A DNA stretch of 12,148 nucleotides from Planctomycetota bacterium (GTDB lineage: Bacteria > Planctomycetota > UBA1135 > UBA2386). Position numbers and translations under genes: made by a program. The stretch spans positions 1-12,148 of the forward strand of contig JAEUHU010000303.1 of NCBI GenBank assembly GCA_016793305.1. Reading direction: 5' to 3'. This document shows positions 1 to 6,663 of this stretch, one piece after another; within the stretch, counting starts at the first letter, position 1, and every line of letters begins with the position of its first letter. The notes beneath the pieces are model-generated. The model was given only the letters and a program-made list of their open reading frames with translations, searched no databases and had not been told where the DNA came from.

Positions 1-249
1 GGCCATCACTGCCGGCCGTTCGGCGAAGCAGTCGCGGCCGCCGATGCGCGCGGTGCCGGTGGATGGCGACAGGATGCCCATCAACATCCGGATCGTCGTG
101 GTCTTGCCGGCACCGTTCGGGCCGAGCAGGGCGAGGATCTCGCCCGGGTGGACCTCGAGGTCGAGGCTCTGCACGGCGGCGAAGTCGCCGTACTGCTTGC
201 CGAGTCCGCGCAGTTCGACGAGGGGCGTGGCGAGGGCGTTCTCCTGCAT
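1..249 (-). CDS. ABC transporter ATP-binding protein, N-terminal part (cut by window edge)
   Basis: The first 83 codons are present, read from ATG at 249 toward base 1, with no stop before the edge. Seen: aromatic A-loop residue Y20 in a KQYGDFAAV context, then Walker A GPNGAGKT at residues 43-50, followed by TTIRMLMGILSPSTG. This is the usual start of the ATPase subunit of ABC-2-type exporters (CcmA/DrrA-like families), which bind and hydrolyse ATP at the inner face of the cytoplasmic membrane to drive a partner permease. Signature motif, Walker B and H-loop lie outside the window, so completeness and substrate are unknown. A GGAG sits 11 nt before the ATG, farther than ideal. The gene is divergent from the methyltransferase gene, with 95 bp between starts. 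Any permease partner should lie to the left. Confidence 0.93.
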   Translation of the reverse strand, partial: MQENALATPLVELRGLGKQYGDFAAVQSLDLEVHPGEILALLGPNGAGKTTTIRMLMGILSPSTGTARIGGRDCFAERPAVMA

Positions 250-344
250 CGGCGCAGCATCTCCGAAGCGGCTTGGCGGAGCGAGTTGGAGTCGGTCTTG
301 CGGCGCTGCATTGCCGGCGGCAGGCCGCTACTGTGGGCGGCCCG
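250..344. promoter_or_regulatory. Divergent intergenic region between ABC ATPase and RNA methyltransferase
   Basis: This 95-bp segment separates two divergent starts and must hold their promoters if these are the true starts. On the plus strand it contains TACTGT just before the methyltransferase gene (listed separately). I see no clear -35 box for it and no obvious -10 for the minus-strand gene. No other structure is evident. Confidence 0.4.
329..334 (+). promoter_or_regulatory. Candidate -10 element (TACTGT) for a near-leaderless methyltransferase mRNA
   Basis: TACTGT fits the TAnnnT pattern of a sigma70-type -10 box and ends 10 nt before ATG 345. Transcription would then begin within a few bases of the start codon, giving a leaderless or nearly leaderless mRNA. 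This agrees with the absence of a Shine-Dalgarno sequence. No good -35 box is visible. It is one of four similarly placed hexamers in the window. Confidence 0.35.
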
Positions 345-1142
345 ATGGCTCGAGAACACCGCTCCGTCTCGTCCGGCAAGAACCCCGCGATCCAGCGCTT
401 CCGCGATGCGGCCAGCGGGGACCTGCCCGACCTGATGCTCGCAGAAGGCGTGCGCCTCGTCGCCGAAGCCCTCGACGCCGGGCTCGAAGTGGTCGAAGCG
501 GCGGTGTCGCCGCGTCTCACCGACTCTGCGCTGAAGAGCCGTCTGCAGCAGCGCGCCCGGACGTTCCTCGACTGCAGCGACGACGTGCTGGCGCGGCTCA
601 GTGCGCTCGACACGCCGCAGGGCGTCGCCGTGCTGTTGCAACGGCCGCGGATCGAGGAGGGCGCGCTGCTCGGCACCTCGCTGGTGCCGTTGGTGGTGAT
701 CGCCGCCGGCGTGCGCGACCCGGGCAACCTCGGCTCGCTGCTGCGCACCGCCGAAGCCGCGGGCGCCACCGGCGTGATCAGCACGAAGGGCGGTGCCGAT
801 CCGTTCCGTGACAAGGCCGTGCGCGGTTCGATGGGGTCGATCTTCCGGCTGCCGGTGCTGCACGGGTTCGACGCCGCGGCGATCGTCGCGTTCTGCCAGC
901 GCCACCGCCTGCAGCTGGTGGTCGCCGACGGCGGCGGCGAACGCGCGCACACGCAGGTCGACCTGAGGAAGCCGATGGCGCTGGTCGTCGGTGCCGAGGC
1001 CGCGGGTGTACCCGAGGAGCTGCTGGCCGCGGCGACCGTGCGCACCCGCATCCCGCTGCAGGCGCCGGTCGAGAGCCTGAACGTCGCCGTCGCCGCCGGC
1101 GTGCTGCTGTTCGAAGCGAGGCGGCAGCGGAGCAGTTCGTGA
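345..1142 (+). CDS. SpoU/TrmH-family RNA 2'-O-ribose methyltransferase
   Basis: A 265-aa protein predicted to transfer a methyl group from S-adenosylmethionine to a ribose 2'-OH in rRNA or tRNA, in the cytoplasm. Two parts are visible. The N-terminal substrate-binding domain (about residues 15-105) has AEGVRLVAEALDAG and TPQGVAV. The C-terminal SPOUT knot domain (about 115-260) carries the three SpoU motifs: motif 1 RDPGNLGSLLR at 124-134 (N128, R134), motif 2 LVVGAEAAGVPEEL at 213-226, and motif 3 PLQAPVESLNVAVAAG at 237-252 (S244, L245, N246). The length is normal for two-domain members such as RlmB. The exact target nucleotide cannot be read from sequence. ATG 345 was chosen because the substrate-binding fold starts soon after it; GTG 333 is an in-frame alternative. 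The TGA overlaps the rarA GTG in a GTGA, which favours translational coupling. Confidence 0.93.
   Translation: MAREHRSVSSGKNPAIQRFRDAASGDLPDLMLAEGVRLVAEALDAGLEVVEAAVSPRLTDSALKSRLQQRARTFLDCSDDVLARLSALDTPQGVAVLLQRPRIEEGALLGTSLVPLVVIAAGVRDPGNLGSLLRTAEAAGATGVISTKGGADPFRDKAVRGSMGSIFRLPVLHGFDAAAIVAFCQRHRLQLVVADGGGERAHTQVDLRKPMALVVGAEAAGVPEELLAAATVRTRIPLQAPVESLNVAVAAGVLLFEARRQRSSS
1129..1132 (+). promoter_or_regulatory. Shine-Dalgarno sequence of rarA
   Basis: GGAG lies 6 nt before GTG 1139, inside the last codons of the methyltransferase gene. It is the only well-spaced Shine-Dalgarno sequence I see in the window, and it belongs to an internal operon gene. It supports GTG 1139 as the rarA start. 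Confidence 0.6.
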
Positions 1143-2479
1143 GCCTGTTCCGCGACCTGCCCGAGGAGACGCCGCCCGGCAAGGCGAAGGCGCTGTTGCC
1201 GCCGCTCGCCGAGCGCATGCGGCCGCGCACGCTCGAGGAGTACCTCGGCCAGGAGACCGTGCTCGGCAGCGGGCGGGCGCTGCGTGCGGCGATCGAACAG
1301 GGCAAGGCGGGCTCGTTGCTGCTGTGGGGGCCGCCGGGGGTCGGCAAGACGACGCTCGCGCTGCTGATCGCCGGGCACGCGCAACTGCACTTCCATCCGT
1401 TCTCGGCGGTGCTCGGTGGCGTCGCGCAGGTGCGCGAGGCCGTGGCGGAGGCCGCCGAGCGGCGGGCGCGCGACGGCCGCGGCACGCTGTTGTTCGTCGA
1501 CGAGATCCACCGCTTCAACAAGGCGCAGCAGGACGCGTTCCTGCCGCACGTCGAACGCGGCGACCTGGTGCTGGTCGGGGCCACCACCGAGAACCCGTCG
1601 TTCGCTGTCACCGGGGCCCTGCTGTCGCGCTGCCGCGTGGTGCCGCTGCAGCCGCTGCCGCCCGCCGCGGTGGCCGGCCTCGTGCGGCGGGCGCTCGTCG
1701 ACGAGGAACGGGGGCTCGGCGTGCGGCGGCTCGCCATCGAGGATTCGGCGCTCGAACGGCTGGTGCTGCTCGCCGGTGGCGACGCGCGGCGGGCGCTCGG
1801 CTGCGTCGAGGCGTGTGCGGCGACGTGCGTCGACGGCGAGACGCTGACCACGGCGATGGTGACCGAGGCCTTCCAGCATCGGGCCTTGCAGCACGATCGC
1901 GACGGCGACCTGCACTACGACCTGCTGTCGGCGCTGCACAAGAGCCTGCGCAACTCCGACGTGCAGGCGGGGGTCTACTGGCTCGCGCGCGCGCTCGAGG
2001 CCGGTGCCGATCCGGTGCACGCGGCGCGGCGCCTCGTCGCGATGGCGGCCGAGGACATCGGTCTCGCCGATCCGATGGCGCTGCAGGTCGCGGTCGCGGC
2101 CCAGCAGGCGCTGCAGTTCCTCGGGCTGCCCGAAGGTCGCCTGCCGCTGACGCAGGCCGTCGTCTACCTGGCGGCTGCGCCGAAGAGCAACGCGGTCGTC
2201 CGGGCGATCACGGCGGCTGCCGAAGCGGCGCGGCAGGGAGCGCAGCATCCGGTGCCGCTGCACCTGCGCAACGCGGCGACGGGGCTGCAAAAGGAACTGG
2301 GCCACGGCCAGGGCTACGTCTACGCGCACGACACCAAGGCGGGTGTGGCGGCGTTCTCCTGCCTGCCGCCCGAACTCGCGAACGCCACGTTCTTCGCGCC
2401 GGGCGAGCGCGGGTTCGAGAAGAAGGTCGCCGAGCGCATGGCGGAGCACGACGCGCACCGCCGCGGCCCTCGTGGCTGA
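1139..2479 (+). CDS. rarA: RarA/MgsA replication-associated recombination ATPase
   Basis: A 446-aa AAA+ ATPase of the RarA (MgsA/WRNIP1/Mgs1) family, which acts at stalled replication forks and is related to clamp-loader subunits. Seen in order: Walker A GPPGVGKT at 64-71; Walker B LLFVDEIHRFNKAQQD from 117 (D121, E122); sensor 1 GATTENPSF at 147-155; arginine-finger region SRCRV with R164; sensor 2 GGDARRAL at 213-220; the family block HYDLLSALHKSLRNSD at 259-274; and AAEDIGLADP at 303-312. The C-terminal oligomerisation region ends with YVYAHDTKAG and a GERGFEKKV stretch like other family members. Length and motifs are complete and no key residue is missing. The GTG start overlaps the upstream stop by 4 nt and is preceded by GGAG. 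The downstream DUF72 gene overlaps its 3' end by 8 nt, so the three genes are probably co-transcribed. Confidence 0.97.
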   Translation: MSLFRDLPEETPPGKAKALLPPLAERMRPRTLEEYLGQETVLGSGRALRAAIEQGKAGSLLLWGPPGVGKTTLALLIAGHAQLHFHPFSAVLGGVAQVREAVAEAAERRARDGRGTLLFVDEIHRFNKAQQDAFLPHVERGDLVLVGATTENPSFAVTGALLSRCRVVPLQPLPPAAVAGLVRRALVDEERGLGVRRLAIEDSALERLVLLAGGDARRALGCVEACAATCVDGETLTTAMVTEAFQHRALQHDRDGDLHYDLLSALHKSLRNSDVQAGVYWLARALEAGADPVHAARRLVAMAAEDIGLADPMALQVAVAAQQALQFLGLPEGRLPLTQAVVYLAAAPKSNAVVRAITAAAEAARQGAQHPVPLHLRNAATGLQKELGHGQGYVYAHDTKAGVAAFSCLPPELANATFFAPGERGFEKKVAERMAEHDAHRRGPRG

Positions 2480-3275
2480 CGGCCGACCGCGCGAGGTCCT
2501 GTTCGGCGTCGCCGGTTGGACCTACGAGGACTGGAAGGACGTCGTCTATCCCCGTTCGTGCAAGGACACGTTGCGCGCGGTCGCGCAGCGGGTCGACGTG
2601 ATCGAGGTCAACAGCACGTTCTACGGCCTGCCGTCGGCGAAGAACTGCCGTTCTTGGGCGGAGCGCACCGCCGATCTCGGCACCCGCTTCACGGCCAAGC
2701 TGCCGCAGCAGTTCACGCACGAGCGCCGCTTCGACGACGCGCTGGTGGCGCAGGTGCGCGAGGGATTCGCTCCCCTGGCCGACTCGGGGCGACTGCTGGC
2801 GCTGCTGGCCCAGTTCGACCATTCGCTCGCGTTCGGTCCGCCCGCCCTCGAATTGCTGGCTCGCCTCGCGGAGGCGTTCGCCGGCATGGTGCCGCTGTGC
2901 GTCGAGCTGCGACACGCCTCGTGGAACGCGAGTGCCGCCCTCGCTGCGGTGGCCGACCTGCATCTCGGCGTGCTCGAGCTCGACTACCCGGGCATGGTCG
3001 GCGGTTTCTCGCGCGACGTCACCGGTGTGCGGGCCACGGGCGGTCTCGCCTACTTCCGGTTGCACGGCCGCAACCGCGCGTGGTTCCGGAAGGGGGCCAA
3101 GCGGGACGAGGTCTACGACTGGCGCTACGGACCCGACGAGGTGTCGCAGCTGGAACGGCGCATCGAGCGCATCGCGACCGATGCCGCGCGCACCGTGGTG
3201 ATCGCCAACAACCACTTCCACGGCAAGGCGATGGCGGTCGTCGAGGAGCTGCTGGCCTGGTATCGGCAGGTCTGA
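2472..3275 (+). CDS. DUF72 (YecE-like) family protein
   Basis: A 267-aa member of the DUF72/YecE family, a TIM-barrel-like fold of unproven biochemical function. Hallmarks seen in order: GVAGWTYEDW at 12-21 with VYP at 25-27; VIEVNSTFYGLP at 43-54; RFTAKLPQQFTHE at 72-84; LLALLAQFDHSLAFGP at 108-123; CVELRHASW at 143-151; YFRLHGRNRAWFRKG at 194-208; and the C-terminal VIANNHFHGKA at 243-253. These match the whole length of the family. GTG 2472 was chosen because the conserved core begins about ten residues later and the upstream reading frame lies inside rarA. No Shine-Dalgarno sequence is visible, so translation probably depends on coupling through the 8-nt overlap. Linkage to rarA and a methyltransferase gives no direct functional clue. 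Confidence 0.92.
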   Translation: MADGRPREVLFGVAGWTYEDWKDVVYPRSCKDTLRAVAQRVDVIEVNSTFYGLPSAKNCRSWAERTADLGTRFTAKLPQQFTHERRFDDALVAQVREGFAPLADSGRLLALLAQFDHSLAFGPPALELLARLAEAFAGMVPLCVELRHASWNASAALAAVADLHLGVLELDYPGMVGGFSRDVTGVRATGGLAYFRLHGRNRAWFRKGAKRDEVYDWRYGPDEVSQLERRIERIATDAARTVVIANNHFHGKAMAVVEELLAWYRQV

Positions 3276-3276
3276 G

Positions 3277-4989
3277 CTAGGCGTCGATGGCGGCCACGAC
3301 GTCGTCGACCAGCGACTGCAGCATGGTCGCCGAAAGGTCGAAGCGCACCTCCATCGCCGCGAACAGCTCCGGCAGCGGGCGGCTGCCGCCGAGTCGCAGC
3401 GCGCGCCGGTAGTTCGTCACGGCGCGTGCCGGGTCGCGGCGGTACTGCTGCCACACCTGCAGCGCGGCCAGCTGCGCGATGCCGTACTCGATGTAGTAGA
3501 ACGGGTGCGAGAACAGGTGGTCCTGGCGGATCCAGGTCATGGCCAGGAAGGGCTCGATCCCGGACCAGTCGGTGGAGTCGCCGAACCGCCGCCAGATGTC
3601 GAGCCAGGCGGTGCGCCGCTGCTCGTGGTCGTGGGCGGGCATCGCGTAGACCCAATGCTGGAACGCGTCGATCGCGGCGATCCAGGTCAGCGTGCGCAGC
3701 ACCTTCTGCAGATGCCGGCGGCGCACTCGCGTCGCGTCCTCGGCCCCGTAGACGAGTCCGAGGTGCTCGAGGCCCATCAGCTCCATCGACATGCTGGCCG
3801 TCTCGGCGATCTCGATCGGATAGTCGCGTTGCGCCAGCAGGTCCAGGTCGCGACAGAGCAGCGAGTGCACCGCGTGGCCGGACTCGTGCAGCAACGTCTG
3901 CACGTCGGCGTGCACGCCGACGCCGTTGGCGAACACGAACGGCACGCGCTCGTCCTCGTACTGGTACTGGTAGCCACCCGGGGCCTTGCCGGGCCGGCTC
4001 ATCAGGTCGAGCAGGCCGCGACGCTGCAGTTCGTCGAGCCAGGTCGCGAACTCGGGATCGACGGCCGCGAGCAGCCGGCGGCACAGCCCGATCAGTTCGC
4101 CTTCGCTCGTGAACGGCCGCAGCGGCGGGCGACCGTCGGAGTCGACCTCGAGGTCCCATGGACGCAGCGAGCCGAGCCCGAGGCGACGCGCCCGCTCGCG
4201 GTCGAGTTCGCGCACCGCGGGCACCACGCATTCGGCGATCGCGTCGTGCAGCTGCCGGCAGGTCGTCTGGTCGTAGTCGTAGCGGCCGAGCTCCAGGAAG
4301 CGGAACGGCGTGTAGGTGGTGAACCCGGCGTTCCGAGCCATCTCGGTGCGCAGTGCCACGAGGCGGTCGTAGATCGACTCCTGCTGCGCCCAGCGTTGCT
4401 GTCGGGCGGTGGCGGCGACGCGCCACGCGCGCTCGCGCAGGTCGCGGTCCTTCTGCTCGAAGCTCGGCGCCAACTGCTGCAGCGTCAAGGTGCGGCCCTC
4501 GAACTCGACCGTGATGCCGCCCATCAGCGCCTGCTGCTGGGTCTGCAGCTCGGCTTCCTGCCGCTGCAGGTCGGTGTTCTGCGGGCGGAACAGGGTGCTC
4601 TGCGTGCGACGACGGCGGACCACCACGGCGAGGTCGTCGGGGATCGTGGCGGCGAGGGCCGGGCTCTCGAGGAAGTGCCGGTCGAGCGCATCCGAGAGTT
4701 CCTTCACCGTCGGAACGACCTCCTGCTCCATGCGCAGGTAGGCGGTGCGGGCCGCTTCGTCGGCCGTGGCCCGCGTCTTCGCGACGTAGCGCCGCGCTTT
4801 CTCGCCTTCGATACACGACAGCAGCTCGCTCTCGTCGCGCAGCCAAGCCCGAACCGCGGCGAGGCTGGCGAGGCGGCGTCCGCGCAGGGCCTCGAACAGC
4901 GGTTCGATCTGCCGCAGGTCCCCCGCGTCCAGATCGCCCGGGAGGAAACGGCGTGGTGGGGCGGGAAACAGCGGTGGCACGGAGCCCAT
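3277..4989 (-). CDS. M3-family zinc oligoendopeptidase
   Basis: A 570-aa metallopeptidase of the thimet/PepF superfamily, predicted to cut short peptides in the cytoplasm; no signal peptide is visible. The gluzincin motif HESGH is at 368-372 (H368 and H372 bind zinc, E369 is catalytic). The third ligand is most likely E396 in IAETASMSME, 24 residues beyond H372. The region before it, GGYQYQYEDERVPFVFANG (339-357), and the C-terminal SHPFYYIEYGIAQLAALQVW (494-513) are typical of the M3 oligoendopeptidase clade, which is distinct from true PepF. The residue 15-35 segment RFLPGDLDAGDLRQIEPLFEA resembles the usual family N-terminus, which supports ATG 4989. The frame stays open to 5226, so an ATG at 5094 (35 more residues, low-complexity) cannot be excluded. 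No Shine-Dalgarno sequence; the leader is a C-run. The gene is convergent with the DUF72 gene and divergent from the lipoprotein gene. Confidence 0.94.
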   Translation of the reverse strand: MGSVPPLFPAPPRRFLPGDLDAGDLRQIEPLFEALRGRRLASLAAVRAWLRDESELLSCIEGEKARRYVAKTRATADEAARTAYLRMEQEVVPTVKELSDALDRHFLESPALAATIPDDLAVVVRRRRTQSTLFRPQNTDLQRQEAELQTQQQALMGGITVEFEGRTLTLQQLAPSFEQKDRDLRERAWRVAATARQQRWAQQESIYDRLVALRTEMARNAGFTTYTPFRFLELGRYDYDQTTCRQLHDAIAECVVPAVRELDRERARRLGLGSLRPWDLEVDSDGRPPLRPFTSEGELIGLCRRLLAAVDPEFATWLDELQRRGLLDLMSRPGKAPGGYQYQYEDERVPFVFANGVGVHADVQTLLHESGHAVHSLLCRDLDLLAQRDYPIEIAETASMSMELMGLEHLGLVYGAEDATRVRRRHLQKVLRTLTWIAAIDAFQHWVYAMPAHDHEQRRTAWLDIWRRFGDSTDWSGIEPFLAMTWIRQDHLFSHPFYYIEYGIAQLAALQVWQQYRRDPARAVTNYRRALRLGGSRPLPELFAAMEVRFDLSATMLQSLVDDVVAAIDA

Positions 4990-5155
4990 GGGGAGGGGGG
5001 TCGACGGGGGCGAGACGCCCGTCGCGGTGGACGGTACGGACTCGCGGCGGCACGAGGAAGAGCCTTCTGCCGCTGTGGCTCGCCTCTCCGCCATGCTGGG
5101 GCTGGATCTCGGCACCGGCGGTACGACGGTTGCCACTCGGCTCGTCCCCTTCCCG
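4990..5155. promoter_or_regulatory. Divergent region between peptidase and lipoprotein genes
   Basis: This 166-bp segment lies between two divergent starts. Next to the peptidase ATG the plus strand carries G-runs (4990-4993, 4995-5000, 5006-5010), so the peptidase mRNA would have a C-rich leader with no ribosome-binding site. The lipoprotein start is likewise preceded by pyrimidines (CCCCTTCCCG). I cannot assign a -35/-10 pair with confidence on either strand. Part of the region could instead be an N-terminal extension of the peptidase. Confidence 0.4.
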
Positions 5156-5620
5156 ATGAACCAACGCTCCCTGGTCCTTCTCGGTGCCCTGCTGGCCCTG
5201 CTCCCCGGCTGCCGTCGCGGCGGCAACTCGCGCGCGGACCTGCGCGAGCCCGATCCGCGCCCGGTCTCGATCCTGGTCGAAGTCTACGATCCGATCACCA
5301 ACCTGGTCTGGGAGAACGTCTCGGTGCGGGTGGTCGAGAGCTACCAGGAGTACGCCGGCCTCTGGTTCCCGAGCCCGTACGTCGACTGGTACCAGACCGA
5401 CGCCTCGGGGCGAGTGTTGCTCGACGAGTACATCCTGGCCTACTCGGAGGTCGGTTTCGTCGAGGATGCGCCCGGGCGGGCGCTGCTCCGGGCGGATCGG
5501 TTCCAGGACGAGGCCACCGTGACCCTCGAGATCGATGCCCTGGGCTTCACCCCGGTCCTGGTCGACGTGCCGGTGCGATGGGACCAACCGGACGTGTTCG
5601 TCGAAGTGCCGTTCAACTGA
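5156..5620 (+). CDS. Small lipoprotein with predicted beta-sandwich domain
   Basis: A 154-aa protein of unknown specific function. Residues 1-19 form a lipoprotein signal: MNQR, a hydrophobic LVLLGALLALL, then PGC with C19 as the likely lipidated cysteine. It should be exported and anchored in a membrane. The mature part alternates hydrophobic residues in strand-like runs (VSILVEVYDP, NVSVRVVES, ATVTLEIDAL, FTPVLVDVPV, VFVEVPF). It also has a turn, TDASGRVLLDEY at 81-92, like the TD-x-x-G-x-[VY] turns of carboxypeptidase-regulatory-like or transthyretin-like domains. The fold is inferred from this pattern; no catalytic motif is visible. ATG 5156 was chosen because it sits directly before the signal peptide. 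The frame is open upstream to 4988, but that part shows no protein-like features. The next gene starts 94 nt downstream on the same strand. Confidence 0.82.
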   Translation: MNQRSLVLLGALLALLPGCRRGGNSRADLREPDPRPVSILVEVYDPITNLVWENVSVRVVESYQEYAGLWFPSPYVDWYQTDASGRVLLDEYILAYSEVGFVEDAPGRALLRADRFQDEATVTLEIDALGFTPVLVDVPVRWDQPDVFVEVPFN

Positions 5621-5630
5621 CCGGCGGCGC

Positions 5631-5653
5631 GGGCGGGCCCGGGCCGGGCCGGG
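5631..5653 (+). promoter_or_regulatory. G-tract element: possible G-quadruplex or GC hairpin
   Basis: Five GGG tracts (5631-5633, 5635-5637, 5641-5643, 5646-5648, 5651-5653) are separated by loops of 1, 3, 2 and 2 bases, which meets the G3+N1-7 rule for an intramolecular quadruplex. The second half is CGGGC repeated three times in tandem (5640-5654). Because the loops are C, the same bases can also pair as hairpins (for example CGGGC 5630-5634 with GCCCG 5637-5641), so either structure is possible. It begins 10 nt after the lipoprotein stop and ends about 60 nt before the next start. It could act as a terminator, an mRNA-end stabiliser or nothing; there is no T-run. Confidence 0.4.
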
Positions 5654-5714
5654 CGAGGTCAAGGTGGTACTGCCCGAGGGTCGATGACGGCGGGAAGCGA
5701 GGCTCGCCGCACCC

Positions 5715-6632
5715 TTGGACACCATTCTGCTGGTCAACGACTCCACGACCCTCACCAAGGTCCTCTCCAGTCACTTCCAGAAGGCCGGGTACCGGGTGAT
5801 CGCGGTGACCGGGGTGATGGACGCCTACGAGGCCTTCATCCGCAGTGAAGTCGACCTGATCCTGACGGACTACGTGCTGCGCGACAAGGACGGCCTCGAG
5901 GTCATCAAGACCTTCCGCAGCAAGCGCAACCAGAAGACCCTGCCGATCGTGGTGTTCACCGCGATGGAGGACGCAGAGACGGTGCAGCGCTGCAAGGACG
6001 CCGGTGCCAGCACCGTGCTGTGCAAGGCGGCCGGCACCGCGAACCTGCTGGAGTCGATCGAGAAGCTGATCGAGGAGTACAAGGCGGCCCAGCCGTCCGC
6101 GTCGCTCGACCAGGACCTGGGCCGCTGCATCGTCAAGGCCACCTGCGACGTGTTCCGCACGATGATGAACCTCCGGGTCATCGCCGGTGACGTCATCGTC
6201 GAGAAGGCACAGATCCGACGCGCCGAGGTGATCGGCAGCATCGGCGTGGCCGGCTTCCTCACCGGGGCCATCTCGCTGTTCTTGCCCAAGACCCTCGCCC
6301 GTCGGGCGGTGGCGGCGATGTTGATGCTCGATTCGCCCGACGAGGTCGCCGACGGCGACATGGTCGACGCGATCGGGGAGCTGACCAACATGGTCGGTGG
6401 CAACATCAAGACGGAGTTGTTCCAGAAGGCACCGCTGTTCGACATCTCGGTGCCGAGCGTCTACATGGGCGACGACCTGCAGCGCCGCACCGTCACGGAC
6501 GACCTGTGCTTCCACGTGCCGTTCTCGATCGGTGGCGAGAACTTCTCGGTCGAGTTCCTGATGGTCACCAAGAAGCAGGGCGGCACCGGCGTGCAGGCAT
6601 CGCTGGTCGCCGGCATGTCGCAGAATCCGTGA
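5715..6632 (+). CDS. Response-regulator receiver domain fused to CheX-type phosphatase-like domain
   Basis: A 305-aa two-domain signalling protein with no membrane segment. Residues 1-122 form a receiver: ILLVNDS at 4-10, phospho-acceptor D52 in LILTDYVLRDKDG, T82 in VVFTAMED, and K104 in VLCKAAG. The acidic pair is N8-D9 rather than D-D, and K104 is followed by Ala rather than the usual Pro. Residues about 135-290 resemble CheX/CheC phosphatases, including GDMVDAIGELTNMVGGNIK at 214-232 with the E222-x-x-N225 pair used for phospho-aspartate hydrolysis in that family. The protein could receive a phosphate and also promote dephosphorylation, of itself or a partner; that is inference. The TTG start is well decided: the in-frame TGA at 5685-5687 is followed by no ATG or GTG before 5715. 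No other chemotaxis gene is in the window. Confidence 0.9.
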   Translation: MDTILLVNDSTTLTKVLSSHFQKAGYRVIAVTGVMDAYEAFIRSEVDLILTDYVLRDKDGLEVIKTFRSKRNQKTLPIVVFTAMEDAETVQRCKDAGASTVLCKAAGTANLLESIEKLIEEYKAAQPSASLDQDLGRCIVKATCDVFRTMMNLRVIAGDVIVEKAQIRRAEVIGSIGVAGFLTGAISLFLPKTLARRAVAAMLMLDSPDEVADGDMVDAIGELTNMVGGNIKTELFQKAPLFDISVPSVYMGDDLQRRTVTDDLCFHVPFSIGGENFSVEFLMVTKKQGGTGVQASLVAGMSQNP

Positions 6633-6651
6633 TCCGGACCCCGCACCGCGG

Positions 6652-6657
6652 CACACT
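6652..6657 (+). promoter_or_regulatory. Candidate -10-like element (CACACT) before the aminopeptidase gene
   Basis: CACACT, one base from TAnnnT, ends 6 nt before GTG 6664. It resembles the hexamers before three other SD-less starts in the window. The gene lies only 31 nt after the receiver-CheX stop, so read-through from upstream is an equally good explanation. Weak call. Confidence 0.2.
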
Positions 6658-6663
6658 GCGCCC

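Noticed and set aside
2343..2471. Upstream extension of the DUF72 frame
   Set aside because: It lies entirely inside rarA in another frame and encodes Arg/Ser-rich sequence, and the family's conserved core begins just after GTG 2472.
4990..5010. G-runs upstream of the peptidase start considered as a quadruplex
   Set aside because: The runs (4, 6 and 5 Gs) do not give four separate GGG tracts with loops of at least one base, so the standard rule is not met.
3125..5758. An 877-codon open frame on the minus strand overlapping the peptidase gene
   Set aside because: Its product is Arg/Pro/Ala-rich low-complexity sequence with no domain, and it overlaps the well-supported M3 peptidase in another frame. 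Long empty frames are expected at this GC content.
3505..5799. A 764-codon open frame on the plus strand, antisense to the peptidase and running into the lipoprotein gene
   Set aside because: It is the complement shadow of a GC-rich coding region, with no recognisable motif, while the opposite strand has a full HExxH peptidase.
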